From Synechococcus sp. M44_DOE_062 (GTDB taxonomy: Bacteria; Cyanobacteriota; Cyanobacteriia; Thermostichales; Thermostichaceae), in the NCBI GenBank assembly GCA_015295985.1, contig DVDX01000039.1:1-64000 (forward strand): a DNA stretch of 64,000 nucleotides, given 5' to 3'. Below the pieces are notes generated by a model that did no database searches, was not told the origin of the DNA, and was given only the letters and a program-made list of their open reading frames with translations. Made by a program: the position numbers and the translations under genes. Of this stretch, positions 33,778-43,013 are shown in pieces; position 1 is the stretch's first letter, and each line of letters starts with the position of its first letter.

Positions 33778-35994
33778 ATGCACCGCATAGCTGCTTTGCC
33801 AGGGGGATGGGATCCCACCCAGTCCGGAGTCATTTTCCTGGAGCAAGATCCCGCTCCCATTGCTGTTCTCTCGGCAGCCGATACGGATCTGACAGCTCTG
33901 AGCGCGGCCCTTCGTCTTCTGCCCCAAGATTTTCCGGCCATACGGGCAGCCAATCTGCTGCAGTTGCAACAGCCCCTCAGCCTGGATGACTATGCCGAGA
34001 AGGTGCTGCGGCAGGCCCGGCTAATCTTGATCCGCCTGTTGGGGGGGAGATCCTACTGGAGCTATGGCCTAGAGGTGGCCAAACAGGTGGCAGCCGAGGA
34101 GGGATCCACTCTCATCGTTATTCCTGGGGACGATCGCCCGGACTGGGATTTGGTGAGCCATTCCACTGTGCCTCTAGCGGTGGCGGATCGGGTGTGGCGG
34201 TACTGGCTGGAGGGGGGAGCGGAAAATGTGGCTGCCTGTCTGCTGTTTCTGGCAAGGGAGTTCCTGGGGGGCCAGTATTCGGTGCCGAATCCGCAGGTGC
34301 TGCCTCGTCTGGGGATCTATCAACCCCCCATAGCTCCGCTGGCGGATCCCCAAGCTCCCAAGGTGGGGATTTTGCTCTACCGAGCCCATGTTCTGGCGGG
34401 GAACACAGAGCCGGTGGATCAGTTGGCAGAAGCCTTGGTGGAGCGGGGGCTACAACCCCTTTGCCTGTATACCTATAGCCTTCAAGACCCGGACTTGCCT
34501 CAAGCCATTCGGGATCACTTTGGCGGCCAGATTGACCTGTTGCTCAACACCACCAGCTTTTCGCTGGCGCGGTTGGACAGCCACCAGCCCGACGTAAGCC
34601 TGTGGCAGGAATTGGATGTGCCCGTTTTGCAGGTAATCCTCAGCAGCGGATCCCGCCAGAGCTGGGAGGACTCCACGCGAGGACTGGGAGCGCGGGATCT
34701 GGCCATGAATGTGGCTTTGCCGGAGGTGGATGGGCGCATCATCAGCCGCGCCATTTCCTTCAAAGCGGTTCAACAGCGGGATCCCCGCTTGCAAACGGAG
34801 GTGGTGGCCTATGTGGCTGTGCCGGATCGGGTGGAGTTTGTAGCCGATTTAGCAGCCAACTGGGTAAAATTGCGGCGCACCCCCCCCTCCCAGCGGCGAC
34901 TGGCTTTGATCCTGGCCAACTACCCCAGTCGAGACGGGCGGCTGGCCAATGGGGTGGGTCTGGATACCCCTGCCAGTTGTGTGGAAATTCTCAAAGCCTT
35001 GGCGGGAGCTGGCTACTCAGTGGATCCCCTGCCCCAAACCGGAGATGAACTCATCCACTGGCTAACCGAAGGCCAGACCTACGACCCCTTGGGATCCCTG
35101 CGCCCGGCTCGGCAATGCCTTTCTGCTGCCCTTTATCGAGAGTGGTTTGCCCGCTTGCCTGAGCCCATCCAGACCGACCTCAGCCGGCAGTGGGGGGATC
35201 CGCCCTCTCGAGATATTCCCGTGGTGGGACTGCAGTTAGGGCAGGTGTTCGTGGGCATTCAGCCCCCGCGAGGCTATGACCGGGATCCCTCTTCGAACTA
35301 CCATGCCCCGGATCTGGTGCCCCCCCATGAGTACCTGGCTTTTTACCTGTGGCTGCGGCAGGTTTTCGGCGTTCAAGCGGTGGTGCATGTGGGCAAGCAC
35401 GGCAACTTGGAATGGCTGCCTGGCAAGGGATCCGCTCTTTCCGCCACCTGCTACCCGGAGATTGCCCTGGGGCCAATGCCCCACTTTTACCCCTTCATCG
35501 TCAACGACCCAGGGGAGGGATCCCAGGCCAAGCGGCGAGCCCAGGCAGTCATTATTGACCACCTCACCCCGCCCCTCACCCGCGCCGAGCTGTACGGCCC
35601 CCTGGCGGATTTGGAACGGCTGATGGATGAGTACGTGCAGGCCCAACAGTTGGATCCCAGTCGTTGTCCCCTGATTCGCGCCCAGATTCAGGAGCTGGTT
35701 CGGGCCGAGCATCTAGACCAACAGTTCAACCTGGAAAAAGAAGAAGATTGGAATCGCCTGGATGGCTATCTCTGCGAGCTAAAAGAATCCCAGATTCGCG
35801 ATGGGCTGCACATCTTTGGTCGGATCCCTGCCGGCGAGCAGCTTATCGATCTGGTGGTAGCGCTGGCCCGCTACCCTGGTCATGGACAACTGGGCTTGAC
35901 TCAGGCCATTGCCCGTGATTGGGGATGGGATTGGGATCCCTTGACCGCCGACCTGACAGATCCTTGGCCAGAGGGATCCCCGAACTCGCCGTAA
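33778..35994 (+). CDS. cobN: CobN-like cobaltochelatase, N-terminal part only (truncated)
   Basis: CobN is the large subunit that, with CobS and CobT (or ChlI/ChlD-like subunits), inserts cobalt into hydrogenobyrinate diamide, a relative of ChlH. ATG 33778 opens the conserved N-terminus, followed by VGILLYRAHVLAGNTEPVDQLAEAL-type segments. The metal/porphyrin-site block FGVQAVVHVGKHGNLEWLPGK lies near residue 540, then LGPMPHFYPFIVNDPGEG and GYLCELKESQIRDGLHIFG. The frame ends after 738 residues (TDPWPEGSPNSP), whereas complete CobN proteins have about 1200-1400. The missing C-terminal half is not present downstream in any frame I can see. It may be a split gene with the rest elsewhere or a truncated relic. 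Confidence 0.8.
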   Translation: MHRIAALPGGWDPTQSGVIFLEQDPAPIAVLSAADTDLTALSAALRLLPQDFPAIRAANLLQLQQPLSLDDYAEKVLRQARLILIRLLGGRSYWSYGLEVAKQVAAEEGSTLIVIPGDDRPDWDLVSHSTVPLAVADRVWRYWLEGGAENVAACLLFLAREFLGGQYSVPNPQVLPRLGIYQPPIAPLADPQAPKVGILLYRAHVLAGNTEPVDQLAEALVERGLQPLCLYTYSLQDPDLPQAIRDHFGGQIDLLLNTTSFSLARLDSHQPDVSLWQELDVPVLQVILSSGSRQSWEDSTRGLGARDLAMNVALPEVDGRIISRAISFKAVQQRDPRLQTEVVAYVAVPDRVEFVADLAANWVKLRRTPPSQRRLALILANYPSRDGRLANGVGLDTPASCVEILKALAGAGYSVDPLPQTGDELIHWLTEGQTYDPLGSLRPARQCLSAALYREWFARLPEPIQTDLSRQWGDPPSRDIPVVGLQLGQVFVGIQPPRGYDRDPSSNYHAPDLVPPHEYLAFYLWLRQVFGVQAVVHVGKHGNLEWLPGKGSALSATCYPEIALGPMPHFYPFIVNDPGEGSQAKRRAQAVIIDHLTPPLTRAELYGPLADLERLMDEYVQAQQLDPSRCPLIRAQIQELVRAEHLDQQFNLEKEEDWNRLDGYLCELKESQIRDGLHIFGRIPAGEQLIDLVVALARYPGHGQLGLTQAIARDWGWDWDPLTADLTDPWPEGSPNSP

Positions 35995-36013
35995 CCCAAG
36001 CCAAGCTCCCTAT

Positions 36014-36034
36014 CGCGACAGCGGGACGGAGTCC
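36014..36034 (+). repeat. Double-hairpin repeat just after cobN
   Basis: CGC-GACA-GCG then GGAC-GGA-GTCC, fully paired; 19 bases after the cobN stop. Confidence 0.9.
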
Positions 36035-36074
36035 TATTGATTCCTTACTCTCCGAGGAGTGAGGGACAAACCCA

Positions 36075-36109
36075 AGAGGAGTTGACCGGGATCCCTCATC
36101 AACTCCTCT
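36075..36109. repeat. 11-bp inverted repeat downstream of cobN
   Basis: AGAGGAGTTGA and TCAACTCCTCT flank a 13-base loop containing GGGATCCC. There is no T-run on either side, so it is not a standard terminator, but it could fold in the cobN 3' region. Confidence 0.6.
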
Positions 36110-36223
36110 GCATTGAACAATGGAAGCAAGCTGGAAAGATGGCTGGATCCCAGCGCTGTACCCTGAGACTGGCTCGCGCCTAAGTGTCTCTTGGCCAGCT
36201 ACCGGGAAGCCTCAGCAGGCGTT

Positions 36224-36571
36224 TCAATAGCGAGATTGAAACCTCCGCCGTCGCTCGCCGCCACCGTTCGCGTTACCAGAGCGGAAACCTGTTCGCCTTA
36301 GCGGGACGGAGTCCTCGGTGGGGCGTTCTTCTCGCGGGCGAGCTTTGTTCACCTTGAGGTCGCGCCCCATCCATTCCGCCCCATCCAGAGCAGCAATAGC
36401 AGCCTGCTCCTCTGCTTCAGAGCTCATTTCCACAAACCCGAAGCCTCGAATGCGGCCTGTCTCACGGTCAGTGGGGATCTGCACCCGCTTAACAGAACCA
36501 TACTCAGCAAAAACAGCGGTCAAATCCGCTTCTGTCACCTTAAAAGAAAGGTTGCCAACATAAATCGACAT
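36224..36571 (-). CDS. RRM-type RNA-binding protein (cyanobacterial Rbp family)
   Basis: A 115-residue protein with one RNA recognition motif: RNP2 IYVGNLSF at residues 3-10 and RNP1 RGFGFVEM at about 43-50. The C-terminal tail is basic and Gly/Arg-rich (GGGERRRRFQSRY). Cyanobacterial Rbp proteins bind mRNAs, often at the thylakoid, and several are cold-induced. GGAG lies six bases upstream of ATG 36571. The linker between RRM and tail (TEDSVPLRRTG) is encoded by a double-hairpin repeat on the opposite strand, so the tail has been altered by insertion. Another copy lies in its upstream leader (36694-36714). Confidence 0.9.
   Translation of the reverse strand: MSIYVGNLSFKVTEADLTAVFAEYGSVKRVQIPTDRETGRIRGFGFVEMSSEAEEQAAIAALDGAEWMGRDLKVNKARPREERPTEDSVPLRRTGFRSGNANGGGERRRRFQSRY
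36294..36314 (+). repeat. Double-hairpin repeat in the RNA-binding protein gene
   Basis: CGC-CTTA-GCG then GGAC-GGA-GTCC, fully paired; antisense to the gene. Confidence 0.85.
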
Positions 36572-36693
36572 GGACGATCTCCGAAAGAGTCCGAAAGAGA
36601 GAGTAACAAAGGGCGAGATGTTCGGAGAGCCGTCTACCAGTACAAAACGTGAAAATCCGTCAAGACCAGAAGAAACGAGCACTACAACCGTTC

Positions 36694-36714
36694 GCGTTAG
36701 CGGGACGGAGTCCC
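36694..36714 (+). repeat. Double-hairpin repeat upstream of the RNA-binding protein gene
   Basis: CGC-GTTA-GCG then GGAC-GGA-GTCC, fully paired; about 120 bases upstream of the start codon. Confidence 0.9.
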
Positions 36715-36852
36715 ATAACAATCTCAGACTTTATCCTAGCACAGAAGCAGGGGCTCGCCACTCCCATTTCGCGAAATCCTTGAGACGTTGCCCTCATCAC
36801 CCCAACCGGCAAAGCTTGAGCATTCCACCATCATGCCTACACTGCCGCCATT

Positions 36853-39591
36853 TCAACCCAGCTTCTCCAGCCTGGATCCCAGCAATCTCATCTGGGATTG
36901 CAGCTCTGCCAGTTGCTCCTGACTGGCTTGCACCACCTCGGGGTTGGCCCGGTTGAGAAAATTGGGGTTCTCTAGGCGGGCGCGGATCCCTTGGGCCTCT
37001 TTTTCCAACTTAGCCAGGTCTTTTTGCAGCTTGGCCCGCAGCGCTTCCACATCCACCAACCCCGCCAAGGGCATCAAGACTTGCACCGTGCCCACCACTG
37101 CAGCTGCCACCTGCTTGGGCTCTGCAGCCAGGGATCCGACAATCTCCAAGGACTCCGCTTTGGCCAGCTCCCGAATGTAAGCTTGGGCAGCCGTCAGGAT
37201 CCGCTGCTCGGCGGGATCGCTGGTGAGCAAAAGGGCTGTAATGGCCTGATGGGGTTTGAGGCCGGCTTCTGCCCGCAGGTTGCGCAGACTGGTAATGGTT
37301 TGGATCACCAAGCCAAACTCCCGCTCCAGTTGGGGGGCAATCCAGGTGGGATTCGGCGTGGGATAGGGCTGCACGGAGATAGAGGTGGTTTGATTGGCCT
37401 GGGTGAGAAGCTGCCAGATCTCCTCGGTGATGTGGGGCATCCAGGGGTGCAGCAGCTTGAGAATGGTTTCCAAAACGGTGGCCAGCACCTGCTGGGCTGT
37501 GCGCTTGGAAGCCAAGTCTTCTCCCCGCAGCCGCGGCTTGACCAGCTCGATGTACCAGTCGCAAAAGTCGTCCCAAATGAGGGAGTAAAGTAGGCGTGCC
37601 CCCTCTCCCAGGCCATAGGCTTCCAGCTCGGCGATGACTTGGGTGGCTGTGGAGTGCAGCCGCGACAGGATCCAGCGATCGGCCAATTCCAAGTGTTCTG
37701 GGGTAGGGGATCCCAGTTGGGCAGGGGTTTGCCCCTCCAAGTTCATCAACACAAAGCGGGAGGCATTCCAGATCTTGTTGGCAAAGTTGCGGGCGGCCTC
37801 TACGCTGGCGCTCTCGCCGGTCTTGCGGTCATAGGCCAGGCGAATATCTTGCCCTGCCCCCACCACCTCCTTGACCAGGGCATAGCGCAGGGCGTCGGTG
37901 CCGTATTTGTCCAACAGCTCCAGGGGATCGATGCCATTGCCCTTGGTCTTGGACATTTTGGCGCCGTGCTCATCCCGCACCAGGCCATTGATGTACACGT
38001 CTTTGAAGGGGATCTGGCCGGTAAATTGGGATCCCATCATGGCCATACGGGCCACCCAGAAGAAAATGATGTCAAAGCCCGTGGACATTAGGGAGTTGGG
38101 GTAATAGCGCTTGAAATCCTCAGTCTCTTCCGGCCAACCCAGGGTTGAAAAAGGCCACAGGGCAGAGCTAAACCAGGTATCCAGCACATCCGGATCCTGT
38201 TCCACCCGCTCAACTTCTGGGCCAAACTTTTCCCGTGCCTTGAGCAGCGCTTCCTCGCCGTTGCGGGCCACCACAAAAGCTTGGGGATCCTCAGGGATCT
38301 GGCCGTCGATCACCGGGTACCAAGCCGGGATCTGATGGCCCCACCATAGTTGCCGGGAAATGCACCAGGGGCGCAGCTTTTCCAGCCAGCCGGTGTAAAC
38401 CTTGGCCCAGCGCTCGGGGATAAAGCGGGGGCTATTTCGTTGGTATTCCTCTTCCAAGCAGCGGGCTCCCATCCCCGAGACATCGCAAAACCATTGAATG
38501 GAAAGCAAGGGCTCAATGGGTACGCCGCCGCGGTCGCTGTAGGGCACCGTATGGGTGTGATCTTCTACCTTCTCCAGCAGGTCGTGCTCGGCAAACCACT
38601 GCACCACCTTTTCCCGTGCCACAAAGCGATCCAGGCCGGTGAAGGGATCCCCGTTTTCGTTGAGGGTGCCGTCCTTGTTGAGGATGTTGATGAAGGGCAA
38701 TTGGTGCCGCTTGCCAATTTCAAAGTCGTTGGGGTCGTGGGCCGGGGTAATCTTCACACACCCGGAGCCAAAGGTGGGATCCACGTACTCATCCGCAATG
38801 ATGGGAATGAGCCGATTTTTAATGGGCAGCCGCACAAACTGGCCGATGAGATGGCGATAGCGCTCATCCTGAGGGTTTACCGCCACCGCCGTATCCCCCA
38901 GCATGGTCTCGGGGCGAGTGGTGGCCACCACCAGATACTGGCCGGGATCCTCGGCCAAGGGATAACGAAAATGCCACAAATGGCCCTTGACCTCTTTGTC
39001 GTCCAGCTCAATATCCGACACCGCCGACTGGGTGGCCGGGCACCAGTTCACCAGATATTCCCCCCGATAGATCAGGCCAGCCTCGTACAGCCGCACAAAC
39101 GCCTCGGTTACCGCCCGGCTCAACCCCTCGTCGAGGGTAAAGCGATCCCGCGTCCAGTCCAGAGACAGGCCAAGCCGCCGCAACTGGCTCTTGATGGCTC
39201 CCTGCGACTGCTCCTTCCAAGCCCAGGCTCGCTCCAGAAAAGCCTCTCGGCCCAGATCAAAGCGAGTTTTGCCTTCCTGACGAAGCTGATTCTCCAAAAT
39301 GGTGTGCACAGCAATGCTGGCATGGTCCGTGCCGGGGAGCCAGAGCACGTTGTAGCCGCGCATCCGCTTATAGCGTGTCACCACATCCGGCAACGTAAAG
39401 GCAAAAGCATGGCCCATGTGCAGGTTGCCCGTCACATTGGGAGGGGGCAGCACCATGCTAAAAGCCTCGCCCGGTGCCTTGGGATCCGCCACGTAAAAGC
39501 CCTTCTCCTCCCAAAAGCGCTGCCACTTCGGCTCGGTCTCGAAGGGGTTGTACTGGCTGGGCAGGTTGGCGGAGGAAATTGCAGCAGTCAT
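36853..39591 (-). CDS. valS: Valyl-tRNA synthetase
   Basis: Class I synthetase charging tRNA-Val. It has the HIGH-type motif [13 protein letters not shown] near residue 53, the KMSKS motif [12 protein letters not shown] near residue 540, and the editing CP1 domain between them ([36 protein letters not shown]). The anticodon-binding helices follow, then a C-terminal coiled coil ([20 protein letters not shown]) characteristic of ValRS. At 912 residues it is complete. ATG 39591 agrees with the family start. It is transcribed alone, 131 bases beyond the cobN/RRM region's last repeat and divergent from the frameshifted exported protein gene. Confidence 0.97.
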   Translation of the reverse strand: MTAAISSANLPSQYNPFETEPKWQRFWEEKGFYVADPKAPGEAFSMVLPPPNVTGNLHMGHAFAFTLPDVVTRYKRMRGYNVLWLPGTDHASIAVHTILENQLRQEGKTRFDLGREAFLERAWAWKEQSQGAIKSQLRRLGLSLDWTRDRFTLDEGLSRAVTEAFVRLYEAGLIYRGEYLVNWCPATQSAVSDIELDDKEVKGHLWHFRYPLAEDPGQYLVVATTRPETMLGDTAVAVNPQDERYRHLIGQFVRLPIKNRLIPIIADEYVDPTFGSGCVKITPAHDPNDFEIGKRHQLPFINILNKDGTLNENGDPFTGLDRFVAREKVVQWFAEHDLLEKVEDHTHTVPYSDRGGVPIEPLLSIQWFCDVSGMGARCLEEEYQRNSPRFIPERWAKVYTGWLEKLRPWCISRQLWWGHQIPAWYPVIDGQIPEDPQAFVVARNGEEALLKAREKFGPEVERVEQDPDVLDTWFSSALWPFSTLGWPEETEDFKRYYPNSLMSTGFDIIFFWVARMAMMGSQFTGQIPFKDVYINGLVRDEHGAKMSKTKGNGIDPLELLDKYGTDALRYALVKEVVGAGQDIRLAYDRKTGESASVEAARNFANKIWNASRFVLMNLEGQTPAQLGSPTPEHLELADRWILSRLHSTATQVIAELEAYGLGEGARLLYSLIWDDFCDWYIELVKPRLRGEDLASKRTAQQVLATVLETILKLLHPWMPHITEEIWQLLTQANQTTSISVQPYPTPNPTWIAPQLEREFGLVIQTITSLRNLRAEAGLKPHQAITALLLTSDPAEQRILTAAQAYIRELAKAESLEIVGSLAAEPKQVAAAVVGTVQVLMPLAGLVDVEALRAKLQKDLAKLEKEAQGIRARLENPNFLNRANPEVVQASQEQLAELQSQMRLLGSRLEKLG

Positions 39592-39757
39592 AGGGAGAAT
39601 AGGCCAACGGCTGAGAAGGACGAATCACTTTATAGAGTAGCAGTCTAACTCTTTGCCCTTCGGGATAGGGCGGCCCATCGGTCTTGACCCTGATCACACA
39701 GCTAGAGAGGGATTTCGAGCTAGGGTACTGCTATCCTCAGCGTTTGGGTACGGCGCT

Positions 39758-40335
39758 ATGTCCAGATCACTGACAGCAACGGTACTGATGGCCCTAATGG
39801 CTCTATCCCCTGGGATCCCTGCCTTGGCGCAACACGACTGGAAGAGATCAGAGAGAGACATCCTACTTTGTCGTGGGGAGCCTTTTGAACCAGGCTCTCT
39901 GGCAGGTTATGAAGCTTGCTTCAGTGCTCGCCTTCACCCGGATGAACACCCTGAAGAAATAGCCTGGCCGCCTCCACTACCCCTGATAGGTCTGTATTTC
40001 CCGCTGACTACGGTTTTTGCTTTGTAGGCGCAGGGAAGCCCGGTAGCCTGGAGGCGATTTTTGTCGGTCGAAGTGGACAGCTATTCTTTGGTCTAGATCA
40101 ACCCTCAACCCCTTCTGAACTAGAAGTAGAAACCCCCCAGATTATCCAGCGGAAGGCCCGCATTCTCGAGGTGTCTAAGCATCGCACTTTTGCTACCATC
40201 CTGCTGGTGGTTTATGACGAAACCGAGTTGAACTTGGAGGGGTTCGTGCCGGTGACTGCACTTCCAGGAGACTTCGTTGCGCCGGATCCCGACATGTTTT
40301 TACAGGCTCCCGGCTGCCAGGCCATTTTGAATTGA
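39758..40335 (+). pseudogene. Exported hypothetical protein broken by a frameshift
   Basis: ATG 39758 begins a signal peptide (MSRSLTATVLMALMALSPGI, cleavage after PALAQ) and reads DWKRSERDILLCRGEPFEP through to a TAG at 40025-40027. From about 39990 a different plus-strand frame is open and continues sensibly (DYGFCFVGAGKPGSLEAIFV, LFFGLDQPSTPSELEVETPQ, FLQAPGCQAILN) to TGA 40333-40335. Joining the two across a single-base shift near 39990-40010 gives a protein of about 190 residues with four Cys. I do not recognise the family. Either a true frameshift mutation or a sequencing error would explain it. Confidence 0.6.
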
Positions 40336-40395
40336 GGACTCCTCCACTTGTAACTGGCGTGCGTTCTTGGGTTTTGGCAGGCTTACGAGATGGCT

Positions 40396-41208
40396 CTAGA
40401 GCCCAGAGTAAGCGTTGAGCCATTCCATAAAGTAAAACACCAACGGTGCAGTGAACACATAGCTATCTCCCCGATCCAAAATGCCGCCGTGGCCCGGGAT
40501 CAGATCCCCGGAATCTTTTACCCCTGCATCCCGTTTCATCAGAGATTCTGTGAGATCCCCCAGCAGGCTGGTTAACCCAATCAAAAACCCCAGAATGCCC
40601 CCGCTCAACCAGCTCCACGGCCAGCCCAGGTAATAGGCCCCAACCACTGCAAGGGTCATGCTGGCGGCAATGCCGGCTACTGCCCCTTCCACCGTCTTTT
40701 TCGGGCTGAGGATGGAGAGCTTGGTGCGCCCAAAGGCCCGACCACACAGGTAGGCCCCCACATCTGCAGCAATCACACAGCCAATGGCCAACAGCGTAAT
40801 CCACAGCCCTTCACCCATGCCCTTGGATAAAGACAAAGCCCTGACCCGAATCCAAAAACTGGGCAGCAGAGCACAGTAAAACAATCCCAAAATCGAGGTG
40901 GCAATATCGGCAATGGTGGCCACCTTGGGCTTAAAGAGCAAATAAAAACAGATGATGGATCCCGCCACAATAAAAGCGGGGCTGGCCCATTCCGGCTTGA
41001 CCTGCTGCAAAACAACCAGCACCTGGCTGGAAAACATGGTGGTGCGCATGGCCGGTGCATTGCCTTTGGCTTGCACCAAGCGAAAAAACTCCAACTGGGC
41101 CAAAAAAATGATCAGCCCAATGGCTGCGGTGAAATACCAGCCCCCCAAAAGGGTGACCGCCAACGCAAACAGCATGGCTGCAAAACCGCTAACCCAACGG
41201 GCTCCCAT
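40396..41208 (-). CDS. cdsA: Phosphatidate cytidylyltransferase
   Basis: Membrane enzyme making CDP-diacylglycerol from phosphatidic acid and CTP, the branch point to phosphatidylglycerol, which photosystems require. About eight membrane segments are visible. The C-terminal signature is complete: SPKKTVEGAVAGIAAS, DLTESLMKRDAGVKDSG and IPGHGGILDRGDS. At 270 residues it is normal. The ATG at 41208 is the family start. It lies between the frameshifted gene and a solo tnpB element, both convergent or neighbouring without obvious linkage. Confidence 0.94.
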   Translation of the reverse strand: MGARWVSGFAAMLFALAVTLLGGWYFTAAIGLIIFLAQLEFFRLVQAKGNAPAMRTTMFSSQVLVVLQQVKPEWASPAFIVAGSIICFYLLFKPKVATIADIATSILGLFYCALLPSFWIRVRALSLSKGMGEGLWITLLAIGCVIAADVGAYLCGRAFGRTKLSILSPKKTVEGAVAGIAASMTLAVVGAYYLGWPWSWLSGGILGFLIGLTSLLGDLTESLMKRDAGVKDSGDLIPGHGGILDRGDSYVFTAPLVFYFMEWLNAYSGL

Positions 41209-41312
41209 AGGTGTACCCCGTCACGTTGGCTGGCCAAATATCTCTTGCCCCCGGCTCCAGATCCAAGTCCAAGCCGAAAGCAAAAGAAGCCCCCATTCTG
41301 GTGTTTAGGATT

Positions 41313-41333
41313 CGCGTCTGCGGGACGAAGTCC
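41313..41333 (+). repeat. Double-hairpin repeat between cdsA and the tnpB element
   Basis: CGC-GTCT-GCG then GGAC-GAA-GTCC; stems intact, loops altered. Confidence 0.8.
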
Positions 41334-41385
41334 TGATGCGGCTGCTGCAATGGAAACGCCTCTTGCCTTAGCCTTCCAGTATGAA

Positions 41386-42735
41386 CTACCCCACCGCATC
41401 GGCGGATGGGGTTTCCCCATCCACTTGACGACGAGATTTCTGTCTCTTCCTCTGCCCCAGTTGCTTCATCGATCCCGTTGTCGCTACGCGACGCTGCCGC
41501 GAATGCCGAGTCTTTGAAGTAGTGCTGAGACATCCAAGACTCACGAGGCTGGTTCTCAACCCCGGTTGCTGATGGGTCGCAACGTTGTACATCACCATCA
41601 CCGAGCCCCGATCCCTCAGTACCTCAAACCCACAAGCAGAGCAGACATGATAGCGGTTGTTCAACTCTGCCCAGTCCTTGTGTACCGCACCACACTTAGG
41701 ACAGCGCTGGCTCGGTTTGATGGTCTTGGTAGGAAGCACCAGCACTAAACCCCCCTTCTGCTCGATTTTGTAGGTAAGCATCTGGTTCAATGTACCAAAC
41801 CCCACCGACAAAATGGACTTGTTCAGCCCTGCTTTGCGCTTCCCGCCCTTGCGGGTCATCCCTTTGACATTCAACTTCTCAGTTACCCCGATGTCATAAC
41901 GACCAGCAATCTCTGAGGTAACTTTGTGTTGCCAGTCTTTGCGCTGACGGGCAACTTTCGCTTGGAGTCGGGATTCCCGCTGATGGATTTTACGCCAACG
42001 ACGAGAAGCTTTTACCCCCTTCTCCGGAGCACGCTTCCGTCGTTTTAACTTGGCAAGCTTGCGTATCTTCGCCTCACTCCGTTGGGTGAAGCGGGGATTG
42101 GCGATCTCCTGAAACTCCGCCCCATCAAACAAAGTCAGGGCGGTCTCCGTACCCAAATCATAAGCAACTATGGACTCGTATCTCAAATCTGATTGGGAAC
42201 CCAACTTAGGCTCTGGTATGGCTACGTCCACTGTGAATGAGGCAAACCACTGTCGCCTGGACGGCCTGTGGACGATAGTCAGCGTTGTTGGCACGCCCCA
42301 ATGCTTAGCTTGACCGCGCATTTTCAGCGTAATACCTAAGTCATTGAGTGTTACCGTGCCATACTTGCCCGTGCTGTTGACTTTCCACCCCGACTGCGCA
42401 GGATACGTCCAGCCTGAATATTTGCGAATGGACTTGAAGTGGGGCTTCTTGCTGAGGCCCTGAAAGAATCTTTGATAAGCACCATCCACCCGCTTGACCG
42501 TAGCTTGCAAGGACTGGGAGTGCAGTTGGGCATACTCCACCCACACCTGCTTGAACTCAGGGAGTAGGTTCTGCTGTTCAAAATAGGCAACTGTTCGGCG
42601 GTGTAGCTTGTACTCGGTTTCCCGGTGGCTAACACAAGCATTGTAGAGATAGCAATGTAAGCGACGAGCCGCCAACAAAGCCTTTTCTTGGACTTTGCTG
42701 GGATACAGTCGAAAGGTCTGCCTTCTGGTTGCCAT
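41386..42735 (-). CDS. tnpB: TnpB/OrfB-like RuvC protein with zinc ribbon
   Basis: Start ATG 42735 gives 449 residues; an upstream TTG/GTG frame is unsupported. Visible parts: helix-turn-helix-like N-terminus (FRLYPSKVQEKALLAARRLH), RuvC-I IVAYDLGTETALTLFDG (Asp), RuvC-II GVTEKLNVKGM (Glu), zinc ribbon CPKCG...CSACG, and RuvC-III LRDRGSVMVMYN. The last keeps one Asp but differs from the common DRDxNAAxN. This may be a subfamily trait and activity is uncertain. The final residues (DGETPSADAVG) overlap the element's terminal hairpin, so in this orientation the 3' end of the transcript could serve as its guide RNA, as known for TnpB. A hairpin repeat (41481-41501) lies in the C-terminal tail. 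Confidence 0.88.
   Translation of the reverse strand: MATRRQTFRLYPSKVQEKALLAARRLHCYLYNACVSHRETEYKLHRRTVAYFEQQNLLPEFKQVWVEYAQLHSQSLQATVKRVDGAYQRFFQGLSKKPHFKSIRKYSGWTYPAQSGWKVNSTGKYGTVTLNDLGITLKMRGQAKHWGVPTTLTIVHRPSRRQWFASFTVDVAIPEPKLGSQSDLRYESIVAYDLGTETALTLFDGAEFQEIANPRFTQRSEAKIRKLAKLKRRKRAPEKGVKASRRWRKIHQRESRLQAKVARQRKDWQHKVTSEIAGRYDIGVTEKLNVKGMTRKGGKRKAGLNKSILSVGFGTLNQMLTYKIEQKGGLVLVLPTKTIKPSQRCPKCGAVHKDWAELNNRYHVCSACGFEVLRDRGSVMVMYNVATHQQPGLRTSLVSLGCLSTTSKTRHSRQRRVATTGSMKQLGQRKRQKSRRQVDGETPSADAVG
41404..41422. repeat. Terminal hairpin on the tnpB 3' side
   Basis: GGATGGGG-TTT-CCCCATCC, eight perfect pairs, inside the last codons of tnpB. It probably forms the right end of the element and the 3' part of its omega (re) RNA. 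Confidence 0.75.
41481..41501 (-). repeat. Double-hairpin repeat, TCGC/GCGA type, in tnpB
   Basis: Minus strand CGC-GGCA-GCG then TCGC-GTA-GCGA, fully paired with a unique arm pair. It shows that IS genes are also targets. Confidence 0.85.
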
Positions 42736-42813
42736 TGCTTCGTTACTGGCTTTTTGTCCTGCAGTCAGCGGCAGGACTCTAATCACCGTACATCATAGCG
42801 GTGCTCTCCATCT

Positions 42814-42831
42814 CCACCGTCTACACGGTGG
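42814..42831. repeat. Terminal hairpin on the tnpB 5' side
   Basis: CCACCGT-CTAC-ACGGTGG, seven perfect pairs, about 80 bases upstream of the tnpB start. Likely left end of the element. Confidence 0.7.
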
Positions 42832-43013
42832 GGAATTCCGCACGCTCTGTTAACTCCCTTGGGCTCAGGACAACCGCTCTTGGCCCTGTAGGATGAGATT
42901 TCCAAGAAGGTGGTAGACAGACGCCAGCAGGCGAGACTCGGGCATGAGATAATGGGCAAACTGCAAAGCTTACTGCTGACCGCCTAAGATACCCCTGTTC
43001 GTTGCACTGCAGC

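Larger units (their letters stand above)
41380..42850 (-). mobile_element. Solo-tnpB IS200/IS605 (IS1341-type) element
   Basis: A tnpB-like gene without tnpA is flanked by short subterminal hairpins: CCACCGT-CTAC-ACGGTGG at 42814-42831 on the tnpB upstream side and GGATGGGG-TTT-CCCCATCC at 41404-41422 on the downstream side. Terminal hairpins recognised by a Tyr transposase acting in trans are typical. The exact cleavage sites cannot be read by eye. Confidence 0.7.
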
